From assembly GCA_902472555.1 (NCBI GenBank), contig CABROF010000031.1:1-23301 (forward strand): a stretch of 23,301 nt of DNA. Reading direction: 5' to 3'. Position 1 is the stretch's first letter; every line of letters starts with the position of its first letter. The notes under the pieces are model-generated. The model saw nothing but the letters and a program-made list of their open reading frames with translations, made no database searches and was not told where the DNA came from. Below, piece by piece: positions 1 through 7,329 of the stretch. Position numbers and translations under genes: made by a program. Source of the stretch: UMGS1851 sp900555605 (GTDB taxonomy: Bacteria; Bacillota; Clostridia; UBA1212; UBA1255).

Positions 1-252
1 ATTTACGAAACACATGCGGAATACGCTGTGCAATCCACGATTGTTATTGACGGCAGAGTGCTGTGCAGGAAAAACGATGCGCTCTATCTATGCGATTTTG
101 AAACAGGAGAGGAAGACCCTTTTCCGGTTAATTCTGTTAGATGTATATTCCAATTCACGCCTGATCTTTATGTGGTGGAGGACGGAAGACATTTTTATTT
201 GTTTCAAGACGGGAACAGATACCAGATTTATCAATATACGCTGCACAAGTAA
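1..252 (+). CDS. C-terminal end of an unrecognised protein (5' end outside window)
   Basis: The frame is open from the first base of the window and ends at the TAA at 250-252, so about 83 C-terminal residues are visible. A GTG at 28 could serve as a start but has no ribosome binding site, so I treat this as a gene that begins upstream. The visible part alternates short hydrophobic and polar stretches with aromatic residues and Asp-Gly turns (for example LYLCDFETGEE and YVVEDGRHFYLF). This resembles the last blades of a beta-propeller such as the DUF5050 type, but the fragment is too short to name a family. It has no C-terminal membrane segment, unlike most large proteins downstream. No terminator with a T tract is obvious after it. 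Confidence 0.55.
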   Translation: MYETHAEYAVQSTIVIDGRVLCRKNDALYLCDFETGEEDPFPVNSVRCIFQFTPDLYVVEDGRHFYLFQDGNRYQIYQYTLHK

Positions 253-343
253 GAAAATGCGGAATCACTATAAACTATCATTTTCGGGGTTTTTGATCGG
301 TCTGTTATCCAATCAGGATATTATTTTTAAGGGGGTGTTCGAT

Positions 344-499
344 ATGCGCAAAAGGTTCTTTAAGAGCGGTGATCAAAAAACGCAAAGCGTGCAGCCGGCT
401 TCTCCGGCCTGCATCAGGCGCCGGCAATGGTTTGAGCGCAGATGGGTTACCGCGGCGGCGTGCCTGCTGTTGGTTAAATCTTGTGTAATACGTTCATAA
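344..499 (+). CDS. Short basic peptide, possible remnant of a truncated secreted-protein gene
   Basis: The ATG at 344 follows a good AAGGGGG ribosome binding site (329-335) at 8 nt, and the frame stops at the TAA at 497-499, giving 51 residues. The product is rich in Arg and Lys, with a basic patch (IRRRQWFERR) leading straight into a short hydrophobic run (TAAACLLLV). That is how a signal peptide or membrane anchor begins, but it stops after five more residues. It may be the intact 5' end of a lost gene whose body was deleted, a real small membrane peptide, or chance. It is not a recognised family. The rest of the 253-578 gap holds nothing else clear, apart from the AAAGGAGGG binding site (561-569) of the next gene. 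Confidence 0.3.
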   Translation: MRKRFFKSGDQKTQSVQPASPACIRRRQWFERRWVTAAACLLLVKSCVIRS

Positions 500-578
500 A
501 TTGGTTAAAATATTCACTATTCACGGAAAGTCCTCCTGCCTATAATGAAATTACAATTTGTAAAGGAGGGCTTTTATC

Positions 579-3500
579 ATGCATTTCATGTATAAAAAAC
601 ACGGAAGCGCCCGAAAAACTGCTGCGCCGGCAATATTTCTGCTGGCCGCTGTGCTGCTCTGCTTCCTAGTCGGGGCCGGCCTGCCGGCTTCCGCGGCGGC
701 AATGCCGGAGCAAAGCATACACGATGCCGTACATGCGGAGAATCTGATATGGGCTGAGGAACCAAGCATACAGCTGAACTTAGGCGTGACCTTTCGCGCC
801 AATATGGCCGGAAGCGTTTCCAAAGTCAGAATTTATGCCCGCGCAGATGAAAGCGGAAGCCACACGGTGCAGATCTGGGATGCGCAGACCCGAACCGTAG
901 CAGCCGGACCTTATGACTGGAATGTAACGGCGCCCGGTACGGACCAATGGCTTACGTATACGCTGCCGGAAGCCTTTCCAGTGACAGCCGGAAGTTCCTA
1001 CGCCGTTACGGTCAGCAATAGTGCGGAATTTCAATTTTACCCGTGCTATGAGGGCTTCTTTGCCGCACCGGTATCTGCGCCGGCCTTTGGTGTGGATATC
1101 AACAGCGGCTGCTTCGGCGTGGGTGCGGAGGCCTATCCCCAGAATGCCGGCATAAACGGCAGATCCTTTTTGCGGGACATCGTATTTGTTCCGGACGGCA
1201 TTTATAATCCGGATTCCAATGAAGGAAACGGAAGCGATGAAAAAACCATTCACGGAATCGTACAGGCTGCTCAGGTGACTTTTGCCGAAGAAACGGTTCC
1301 CCTGCTGCTGGGGACAGCATTTTCCGTGAAAACCCCGGGCACGGTTACAAAGGTAAAAGCGTATACCGCAGCAGGAGAGTCCGGCAGTCATCTGGTATCG
1401 CTCTATGATGCGGATGAAAACCGGATCATTTCCGGTCCTCACGACTGGGACGTTCAGGCAGGGACCTTTGGCTGGCAGACCTATACGCTGCCGGAAGCCG
1501 TGCGGCTCGAGGCAGGCAAAAGATATGTAGTGTCTGTGAGCTCATACGGCCGGCAGAACGGTTTTCCGCTGGTGGAAAACTATTTTGCACAGGCGGGCGG
1601 AGACGATACCTTTGTGACTTATGAAAACGGCGGCGTATTCACAACCGATCTGGACGCGCTGCCGGCAAATGCTTCAGCCAGATCGTTTCTGCGGGATATC
1701 GTATTCATCCCGGATGCTTCTGCCCCTACGGCGCCGGAGACCAATACGGAAACCGGAGATCCCAGCGATCTGCCGCTGTTTGCCCTGCTGCTGCTTCTGG
1801 CCGGTGCTGCCGCCGTACTTACCGCTGCCGCGGGACGCAAAGAAAGGTGTCATGTAAAAAAAAACATCCGTTCCTTCTGTATCATTAGCATTACGCTGAG
1901 CCTGCTGCTTGCCGCGGCCTATGGCGCCGCGCCCGTGAAAGCGGCAAATGTAGCAAAGGGGGAGGCAGTGTCCATACACGGCGCCGTTCCTGCGGATGAA
2001 ATTGCCTGGGCGGAAGAAACTGTCGTACTGAACCCCGGTACAAAGTTTGCGGTAAAGGTTCCGGGAGAGATTACCAAGATCAGACTGTACACATCAAAAG
2101 AAGAGTCCGGACCGCATACCGTTGCGCTGTGGGATGCGCAGGAGAAGGCCGTAATCGCAGGCCCTTATGAATGGAATATTACCGCGGGTACAGAGGGCTG
2201 GAGGGAATTTTCACTGCCGCAAAGCGTTTCGGTGGAGGCCGGCCGCTATTATGTGGCAACGGTCAGCACCCATGCCGGCTTTTTGCGCTTTCCTTTTACA
2301 AACCAGTATTTCGGTGTTCCGGATTCCTCTGATATTTTTACTGTTTACAGTGCCAGCGGGGTATTCGGCGTGGGCGCGGATACCTTCCCGGAAAATACAT
2401 ATGACGGCCGGACCTATTACAGGGATGTTGTTTTTGTGCCCTCAGAGGATTTTTCAGCGGGCGCTGCGGGTACGGATCCGGACACGGATCCGGAGAAAGG
2501 CGCCGCAACGCTTCACGGTGCATTAAAGGGCGTCAGTATTTATTCTGCCGAGGAGACGGTCTGTCTTTCCATGGGCACCCGGTTTGCGGTAAAAAGGCCC
2601 GGTACAATCACGAAAGTAAAGCTTTATACGGCCATGGAGGAAGGCGCGGCGGACCGGCAGGTGGTGATTTTTGATGCTTATGACGGCAGTGAGGCGGCCG
2701 GCCCTTTTGAATGGACCACAGCCGCAAATGTGGAAGGCTGGCAGTATTTTACCCTGCCCGAGGCGCTGAAAATCGAAGCATATCACGATTATATCGTAAT
2801 GGTGACCACGGATACGGAAAAACCCCGCTACTCATTGGTGGAATCCTATTTTACCCCGGACCGTCTGAACGGGGAGCTGTTTATTACCTATCCGGACGGC
2901 GGGGTGTTCGGCGTCAGCGATGACTACATTCTGCCGGAACAGACGTATAACCAGCGGACCTTCCTGCGGGACGTGGTCTTTATTCCGGAGGAGGCCGCAG
3001 CCGCGCCGGTTCAGGATGCGGCACTGGCACAGGCGGAATCCTTGTATCTGAGCGATCTGAAGCCGGGCTACAGCTATTCCTTCAACCGTCCCGTATATAT
3101 GGACAGTGCAGGCGCTTATGAGGATATTTATATTTCTGGCAAACGGTATCAAAAGGGTCTTTCGATGTATGCCTGCCCTTATGAGGGCGGCGCGTTTGCG
3201 GAATATAATATCGAGGGCCTGGACATGAAGACATTTCTTGCAGACGTGGGTATTACGGAAGAACTCGGAATCGACTCTTCTACCGGAACGGTTCAGTTTA
3301 TCGTATTCCTTGACGGCGTGGAAATTGCGAAAAGCGATATCCTCGCATACGGAGAGACTGCCCGGCTGACGGCGGAGATTATGGGCGGTAAAATACTGCG
3401 CCTGGCGGTCAATGACGGCGGAGACGGAAATACGGGGGATTTAGCGGCTTATGGAAATGCGGCGCTAAGCAAGCTGACAGACCCGGAGGCGATTCTGGAG

Positions 3501-3725
3501 AGTCTGGCTCATGCGGCGCCCGCGGCGACAAAAAGCCCGGAGGCGGATGAAACTGCGGCACCGCCGGCTTCACAGCGGCCTGCGCCAACGGACAATCCGG
3601 ATACAGCCAAGGAGCAGACGGATTCTACGGCGCTGACAATCAGTCTTGTGATTGGAGGACTTGTAATTGCCGCGGCAGTTACAGCCGTGGTACGAATAGT
3701 GAAAAAAAGAAAAACAGCACGTTAA
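579..3725 (+). CDS. Surface protein with four DUF4082-like units, an internal anchor/signal hairpin and a C-terminal NPCBM-like domain
   Basis: The start is the ATG at 579 behind AAAGGAGGG, giving 1048 residues. A signal peptide (about 15-40) is followed by DUF4082-like units at about 46-204 and 224-380. Next come a membrane segment (398-418), a basic loop containing GRKERC, and a second signal-peptide-like segment (432-456) ending VKA-AN. Two more DUF4082-like units follow (465-623 and 644-804), then an NPCBM-like carbohydrate-binding domain (820-964), an Ala/Pro/Thr-rich linker, a membrane segment (about 1018-1038) and a KKRK tail. Each unit repeats IHG...AEE..., a central AGP-(Y/F)-(E/D)W motif, an LPE or LPQ motif, a GVF motif and a closing RD(I/V)VF-P. 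The sequence predicts an extracellular, membrane-tethered glycan-binding role; the ligand is unknown. The architecture is that of two genes joined in frame. The next gene follows after 28 nt, so the two are probably co-transcribed. Confidence 0.85.
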   Translation: MHFMYKKHGSARKTAAPAIFLLAAVLLCFLVGAGLPASAAAMPEQSIHDAVHAENLIWAEEPSIQLNLGVTFRANMAGSVSKVRIYARADESGSHTVQIWDAQTRTVAAGPYDWNVTAPGTDQWLTYTLPEAFPVTAGSSYAVTVSNSAEFQFYPCYEGFFAAPVSAPAFGVDINSGCFGVGAEAYPQNAGINGRSFLRDIVFVPDGIYNPDSNEGNGSDEKTIHGIVQAAQVTFAEETVPLLLGTAFSVKTPGTVTKVKAYTAAGESGSHLVSLYDADENRIISGPHDWDVQAGTFGWQTYTLPEAVRLEAGKRYVVSVSSYGRQNGFPLVENYFAQAGGDDTFVTYENGGVFTTDLDALPANASARSFLRDIVFIPDASAPTAPETNTETGDPSDLPLFALLLLLAGAAAVLTAAAGRKERCHVKKNIRSFCIISITLSLLLAAAYGAAPVKAANVAKGEAVSIHGAVPADEIAWAEETVVLNPGTKFAVKVPGEITKIRLYTSKEESGPHTVALWDAQEKAVIAGPYEWNITAGTEGWREFSLPQSVSVEAGRYYVATVSTHAGFLRFPFTNQYFGVPDSSDIFTVYSASGVFGVGADTFPENTYDGRTYYRDVVFVPSEDFSAGAAGTDPDTDPEKGAATLHGALKGVSIYSAEETVCLSMGTRFAVKRPGTITKVKLYTAMEEGAADRQVVIFDAYDGSEAAGPFEWTTAANVEGWQYFTLPEALKIEAYHDYIVMVTTDTEKPRYSLVESYFTPDRLNGELFITYPDGGVFGVSDDYILPEQTYNQRTFLRDVVFIPEEAAAAPVQDAALAQAESLYLSDLKPGYSYSFNRPVYMDSAGAYEDIYISGKRYQKGLSMYACPYEGGAFAEYNIEGLDMKTFLADVGITEELGIDSSTGTVQFIVFLDGVEIAKSDILAYGETARLTAEIMGGKILRLAVNDGGDGNTGDLAAYGNAALSKLTDPEAILESLAHAAPAATKSPEADETAAPPASQRPAPTDNPDTAKEQTDSTALTISLVIGGLVIAAAVTAVVRIVKKRKTAR
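1841..1864 (+). other. Relict ribosome binding site, ATG and A9 tract at the fusion point inside the four-unit protein
   Basis: Within the long reading frame, AGAAAGG (1841-1847) lies just upstream of an ATG (1852-1854) in another frame, which is followed at once by TAA and a run of nine A (1856-1864). Immediately downstream the long frame encodes a signal peptide (NIRSF...AAAYGAAPVKA). Removing two bases after the ATG would join it to that signal peptide as M-K-K-N-I-R. I infer that this is the decayed start of a once separate second gene. Gaining one A would end the first protein after about a dozen extra residues; losing one A would end it after about fifteen. Confidence 0.5.
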
Positions 3726-3753
3726 AAGAACGCGATACGGAGGAATCTATACG

Positions 3754-5787
3754 ATGCGGAAATTTTTCGTTGCAATTTTGATCATTGCGGGGTGCGTGAT
3801 TTATATGACCGGAGGTAAAATCAATTCCAGACCTGCCGCGGCTTCTGAAGCCGCGGCAAATGAAACAGCTGAAAAGACCGGCGGTGCGTCGAGAAAAAAT
3901 AACCTGAATCTTGCCGCGGCGGATGCATTGGGCAGGACGCTGCCGGAAATATCCGGGTACCGGCAGGATCGGTATGTGGGACTTTTCTACTTTATCTGGT
4001 TTGACGGCAATGCGCATTATAAATATGATGTCACAAAGCTGCTGCGCAGCAATCCGGAGGCGCTGTGGGATCCTTATGATGATACGGGGGCTTCTCCTCC
4101 CCGGACCATGCATTATTTTAACGAACCGCTGTACGGATACTACAGTTCAAAGGATCCATGGGTTGTGCGAAAACATGTTGAGCTGTTTATTGCGGCGGGA
4201 ATTGATTTTATTGCCCTGGATCTTTCCAATGACGAAATCTATATTGAAGCCCTGATGCTTTTGCTCCAAACGCTGGAGGAATACCGTACGGCAGGCTGGG
4301 ATGTGCCGCGGGTGGTATGTTATACCAACCTAAATTCCGGCAATACGGTTAAAAACCTGTACAGAGTGATCTACAGCAGAAATTTATATCCGGAGCTTTG
4401 GTTTTACGGCCCATATGACAAGCCGCTGATCGTAGCCCATGAGGAAGAAATCGAATCTCAGGAGATCAAAGACTTCTTCCACATCCGCCCGGCGCAGTGG
4501 CCCGGCTTTGAATACGAATTCTATGAGGACGGCTTTCCCTTCTGCGATCTGAACCGGCCCCAGAAGACCCATGAGAACCTAATCGGGGTTTCTGTGGCGC
4601 AGCATACGGCTTATGTCTTCAGCTACGGACTGAAGGTGGACCCTATGACCCAGCCGCGGGATATCAATCACGGCAGAGGGTATACCTCGGCAAGCGGCGC
4701 CAACGGAGATCCGGAGGCCATTTTACGCGGCGCCAATATACAGGAGCAGTGGGATTATGCAATTTCTCAGGATCCGGAGATCATCTTTGTAACCGGCTGG
4801 AATGAGTGGGCCACAGGAAAGCGGGAGGCTTGGTTTGAAGGACAGACCGTGGCTTGCTTTGTGGATTCCTTTAATACGGAATTTTCCCGCGATATTGAAA
4901 TGACAAAAGAAAGCACCTATGCAGTAGACGAAAATACCGGCGCGTATCTTCAGGAGGGTTATGCGGACAATTATTATCTGCAGATGATTCAAAATATCCG
5001 GAGATATAAGGGGATCAATGTTTCCGCGGCTGACCGCGCCGCTGCCGAAACGCCTATGCATACCATTGATATCAACGGCATCCCGTCCCAGTGGGACTGC
5101 GTGGAATCGGTTTATCACAATATTTCCATTGACAACCTGCCCCGGGACTGCAGCGGATATCAGCAGGCTGCGGCGGACCATTTTATCCGGACGCTGCGGG
5201 TAGCTCATGATCAGGAGAATCTTTATTTTTGTATAGAAACGGAAGATGCCATTCTCGCTCACAGCGGAGACAGAACCAATTGGATGAATCTTTTTATCGG
5301 CATAGCAGGCGCCTCCCAGCCCTCCTGGGAAATGTATCAATACGTTCTGAACCGTCATCCCATCTCGGAGCAGCTTACCTCCCTGGAACGCTCCGTCGGA
5401 GGTTATGTGTTTGAGCAGGCGGCAAAGGTGCGTTATTCTATACAGGGAAATGTCATGCAGATTGCGGTTCCCCGCTCTGCCCTTGGGCTGGAGAATGAAA
5501 ATTTTACGCTGTATCTGAAGGCTGCGGACAGCATTGAAAAGGAATCTGATATCATGGATTACTATGTATCCGGGGAGTCGGTTCCTCTCGGCAGACTATC
5601 GTTTACTTATCAAGGAGGCAGGGGGGTGCCGGCGGACAACGGGTCTGCGGCGGAGAAAAAAGGCAGCAAAAGCTGGATCCTCCCCGCTGCGGTCGGCGGA
5701 GCCGCCTTAACCGTGCTGGCAGGCTGCGGCTTTGGTTTCGTAAAATACAAGCGGAAAAGAAATTCGTCAGCCGTCAGCCCGGAGTGA
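3754..5787 (+). CDS. Membrane-tethered GH99-like (WbsX-type) glycoside hydrolase with C-terminal CBM9-like domain
   Basis: The ATG at 3754 follows CGGAGG, giving 677 residues. The N-terminus (FFVAILIIAGCVIYM) is a short hydrophobic anchor that also contains a lipobox-like IAGC with Cys14, so it may be a lipoprotein. A TIM-barrel region spans about 68-385. It begins VGLFYFIWF, includes WVVRKHVELFIAAGIDFIALD, and ends with VTGWNEWATG (WNEW at 349-352), the signature of GH71/GH99-like and WbsX-type proteins. A beta-sandwich resembling CBM9 or DOMON follows (about 435-620, starting IDINGIPSQWD). Last come a linker, a membrane segment (about 648-667) and a KRKR tail. It should cut a mannan-like or other surface or environmental polysaccharide outside the membrane; the substrate is not deducible. 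The gene lies 28 nt after the four-unit lectin-like gene, likely in the same operon. Confidence 0.75.
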   Translation: MRKFFVAILIIAGCVIYMTGGKINSRPAAASEAAANETAEKTGGASRKNNLNLAAADALGRTLPEISGYRQDRYVGLFYFIWFDGNAHYKYDVTKLLRSNPEALWDPYDDTGASPPRTMHYFNEPLYGYYSSKDPWVVRKHVELFIAAGIDFIALDLSNDEIYIEALMLLLQTLEEYRTAGWDVPRVVCYTNLNSGNTVKNLYRVIYSRNLYPELWFYGPYDKPLIVAHEEEIESQEIKDFFHIRPAQWPGFEYEFYEDGFPFCDLNRPQKTHENLIGVSVAQHTAYVFSYGLKVDPMTQPRDINHGRGYTSASGANGDPEAILRGANIQEQWDYAISQDPEIIFVTGWNEWATGKREAWFEGQTVACFVDSFNTEFSRDIEMTKESTYAVDENTGAYLQEGYADNYYLQMIQNIRRYKGINVSAADRAAAETPMHTIDINGIPSQWDCVESVYHNISIDNLPRDCSGYQQAAADHFIRTLRVAHDQENLYFCIETEDAILAHSGDRTNWMNLFIGIAGASQPSWEMYQYVLNRHPISEQLTSLERSVGGYVFEQAAKVRYSIQGNVMQIAVPRSALGLENENFTLYLKAADSIEKESDIMDYYVSGESVPLGRLSFTYQGGRGVPADNGSAAEKKGSKSWILPAAVGGAALTVLAGCGFGFVKYKRKRNSSAVSPE

Positions 5788-5800
5788 GCTGCGAACGAAA

Positions 5801-5845
5801 CCGCAGGGCCCTGCCTTTTGCTGCGCATATGCGCACGGGCTGCGG
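5801..5845. repeat. Two perfect palindromes in the convergent gap, possible bidirectional terminator
   Basis: The 59-nt gap between the converging glycosidase and regulator genes holds GCAGGGCCCTGC (5803-5814) and TGCGCATATGCGCA (5822-5835), both perfect palindromes. CTTTTG lies between them, and an outer pair CCGCAG (5801-5806) / CTGCGG (5840-5845) encloses both. The GC-rich structures are placed to stop transcription from both sides, but neither has a long T tract, so intrinsic termination is only a suggestion. Confidence 0.4.
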
Positions 5846-5846
5846 G

Positions 5847-6941
5847 CTACAGCTCTTCCATGAGATTCGGCGGCTGCGGTGCGGACTGCTGCGGCATCTT
5901 TCCCCTGCGGAACTGCGCAGGGGTGATGCCGCTCTTGTTTTTGAAAAACTTATAAAACTGTTCCGGGTTGGCATATCCGACTGCGTCGGCGATTTTATAA
6001 ACAGGCATATCGGTATTTGCCAGCAGAATGCACGCTCTTTTGTAACGAATGTCTGCTGTAAGCTCCGTATAAGTCATCCCTGTGGATTCTTTAATAATCT
6101 TACTCAGGTAAGGCGCGGTGTAACCGAATTGCCTGGCCGTGCCGTCCAGTGTTGCTTCCTTATAATGATTCTGAATATAGCGTAAAATTTCAGAAATCCC
6201 CGAAAAGGCCGTCTGATGAGACTGCGCACGTTCTGCGGTTTTGGTATGGCGGCGCAGCAGGATGCCGAAAGCACTCATCAAAAAATAATCCTTGCAGACA
6301 GGGCTGATATCGTCCTCTGTGAAGCGTTCTGCAATCAGGTATTCCATCAGTGTCCGGAACTGCGCATCTCCGGCGGGATGAAAAATAATATAATCCGTGG
6401 CTCTGCCGGTATACAGAATCTGGCCGAAAAAGGCAGAAAGCAGATTGTCCTTTGCCAGCAGGTGATAGAAGGTCTCATCAAAGGTGCTTTTCCGGATCAA
6501 TATATTTAAAATGATGCTGTCATCTGCATTGACCTCCAGCGAATGCCTGGCCCCTGGCGCAATTATGCAAAAATCCTGCTCCGTCATTTCCACTGCAGTG
6601 TGTTCCACGGTATTTTTACAGGAACCGCTGAGCACATAAACAATTTCGAACAGCGTGTGAGAATGAAAATACGGCGGCGTATAACGGAAATGGCGGTTGA
6701 TGAGGATATTGCTCTGTCTGTCCTGTGCCTGCTGAAAAATAAACTGCTCTGTATAGGAGTCATATTTCAGATCATTGATATCAGGAATGTAACAGGTGTT
6801 CGCGGGGAATTTGTCCGGAACTACGGATTTCAGAAATTCCGCCAGCGTATCGGGATTCTGCCGCGCGACATAATACGCTTTATAAAAACGTTCCATTTCA
6901 TCAAAAGGCAAAAAAGAATCTAAAATATTGCCGCTGCACAC
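5847..6941 (-). CDS. AraC-family transcriptional regulator with N-terminal cupin sensor domain
   Basis: The protein has a cupin-like sensor region (FHSHTLFEIVYVLSG, with the usual His pair) and a C-terminal double helix-turn-helix. The latter is recognisable from LRYIQNHYKEATLDGTA, APYLSKIIKESTG, ACILLANTDMPVYKIADAVGY and QFYKFFKNKSGITPAQFR. The frame is open to an ATG at 7022, but a promoter (TTGCCT, 18 nt, TATAAT) lies between 7005 and 6976. I therefore place the start at the GTG at 6941, 10 nt after GGGAG, giving 364 residues; a TTG at 6950 is also possible. Regulators of this type usually sense a sugar or oligosaccharide and activate adjacent carbohydrate genes. The gene diverges from the 7330 surface-protein operon and converges on the 579-5787 operon, so both are candidate targets. 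Confidence 0.9.
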   Translation of the reverse strand: MCSGNILDSFLPFDEMERFYKAYYVARQNPDTLAEFLKSVVPDKFPANTCYIPDINDLKYDSYTEQFIFQQAQDRQSNILINRHFRYTPPYFHSHTLFEIVYVLSGSCKNTVEHTAVEMTEQDFCIIAPGARHSLEVNADDSIILNILIRKSTFDETFYHLLAKDNLLSAFFGQILYTGRATDYIIFHPAGDAQFRTLMEYLIAERFTEDDISPVCKDYFLMSAFGILLRRHTKTAERAQSHQTAFSGISEILRYIQNHYKEATLDGTARQFGYTAPYLSKIIKESTGMTYTELTADIRYKRACILLANTDMPVYKIADAVGYANPEQFYKFFKNKSGITPAQFRRGKMPQQSAPQPPNLMEEL

Positions 6942-6975
6942 GAGCCTCAATCTCCCTGCTTGTATATTTATTCTT

Positions 6976-7005
6976 ATTATATCATAACCTTTTCCCGGGA
7001 GGCAA
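6976..7005 (-). promoter_or_regulatory. Predicted promoter of the AraC-family regulator
   Basis: Reading the minus strand, TTGCCT (7005-7000) is followed after 18 nt by TATAAT (6981-6976). This places the transcript start near 6969, about 28 nt before the GTG start at 6941. It lies inside the frame that would begin at the ATG at 7022, which argues against that longer start. Confidence 0.6.
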
Positions 7006-7045
7006 AAAAATAGAAGGGGCATGTCTGCTGACTGTTAAAAATGTT

Positions 7046-7134
7046 CCGCAGCCGGCGGCCTGCAGGAAAACGGGAAATCCTGCAGGCCCAAACCGTGCGG
7101 AGTGGCTGCGGCTGTTTCCCGCAGGCGTTTGGGC
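7046..7134. repeat. Cluster of overlapping perfect inverted repeats in the divergent intergenic region
   Basis: Three nested or competing pairs are visible. GGCCTGCAGGA (7057-7067) pairs with TCCTGCAGGCC (7078-7088) across a 10-nt loop. CCGCAGCC (7046-7053) pairs with GGCTGCGG (7104-7111) around it. GCCCAAAC (7086-7093) pairs with GTTTGGGC (7127-7134) and overlaps the other two, so all cannot form together. The cluster lies upstream of both divergent promoters and has no T tract. The rest of the 6942-7329 interval holds the promoter elements listed separately. Confidence 0.55.
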
Positions 7135-7202
7135 AGAACAAAAACGGGTACGTGCATTCTGTTTTTTAACGATATATTAAAATATTATGAAAGCATATTG
7201 AA

Positions 7203-7248
7203 TCAAATTATGATTTGACACTGTATTATTCTTTGAAACAGATATAAT
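7203..7248 (+). promoter_or_regulatory. Candidate regulated promoter and operator for the 7330-12677 operon
   Basis: A TTGACA (7215-7220) and a TATAAT (7243-7248) are both good boxes but 22 nt apart, longer than the 17-nt optimum, which suggests dependence on an activator. An inverted repeat TCAAAT-tatg-ATTTGA (7203-7218) overlaps the -35 box. The neighbouring divergent AraC-family regulator is the obvious candidate to act here, though AraC proteins often use direct repeats instead. Confidence 0.4.
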
Positions 7249-7329
7249 AAAGATAAAGGGCCCGGCGGGTTGCTCCGCCTCAGCAGTGCTGTAAATTATA
7301 AAATCATTTTTCGGGGAGGCTGTTATAAT

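Noticed and set aside
1..252. Start of the first gene at the GTG at 28
   Set aside because: The frame is open from the first base and no ribosome binding site precedes the GTG, so a start upstream of the window is more likely.
780..1442. Minus-strand open frame (220 codons) opposite the four-unit surface protein
   Set aside because: It is antisense to conserved repeat units and lacks a ribosome binding site or recognisable motif.
7186..7203. Catabolite-repression (cre) site upstream of the 7330 gene
   Set aside because: ATGAAAGCATATTGAAT only loosely matches the cre consensus and lacks the central CG.
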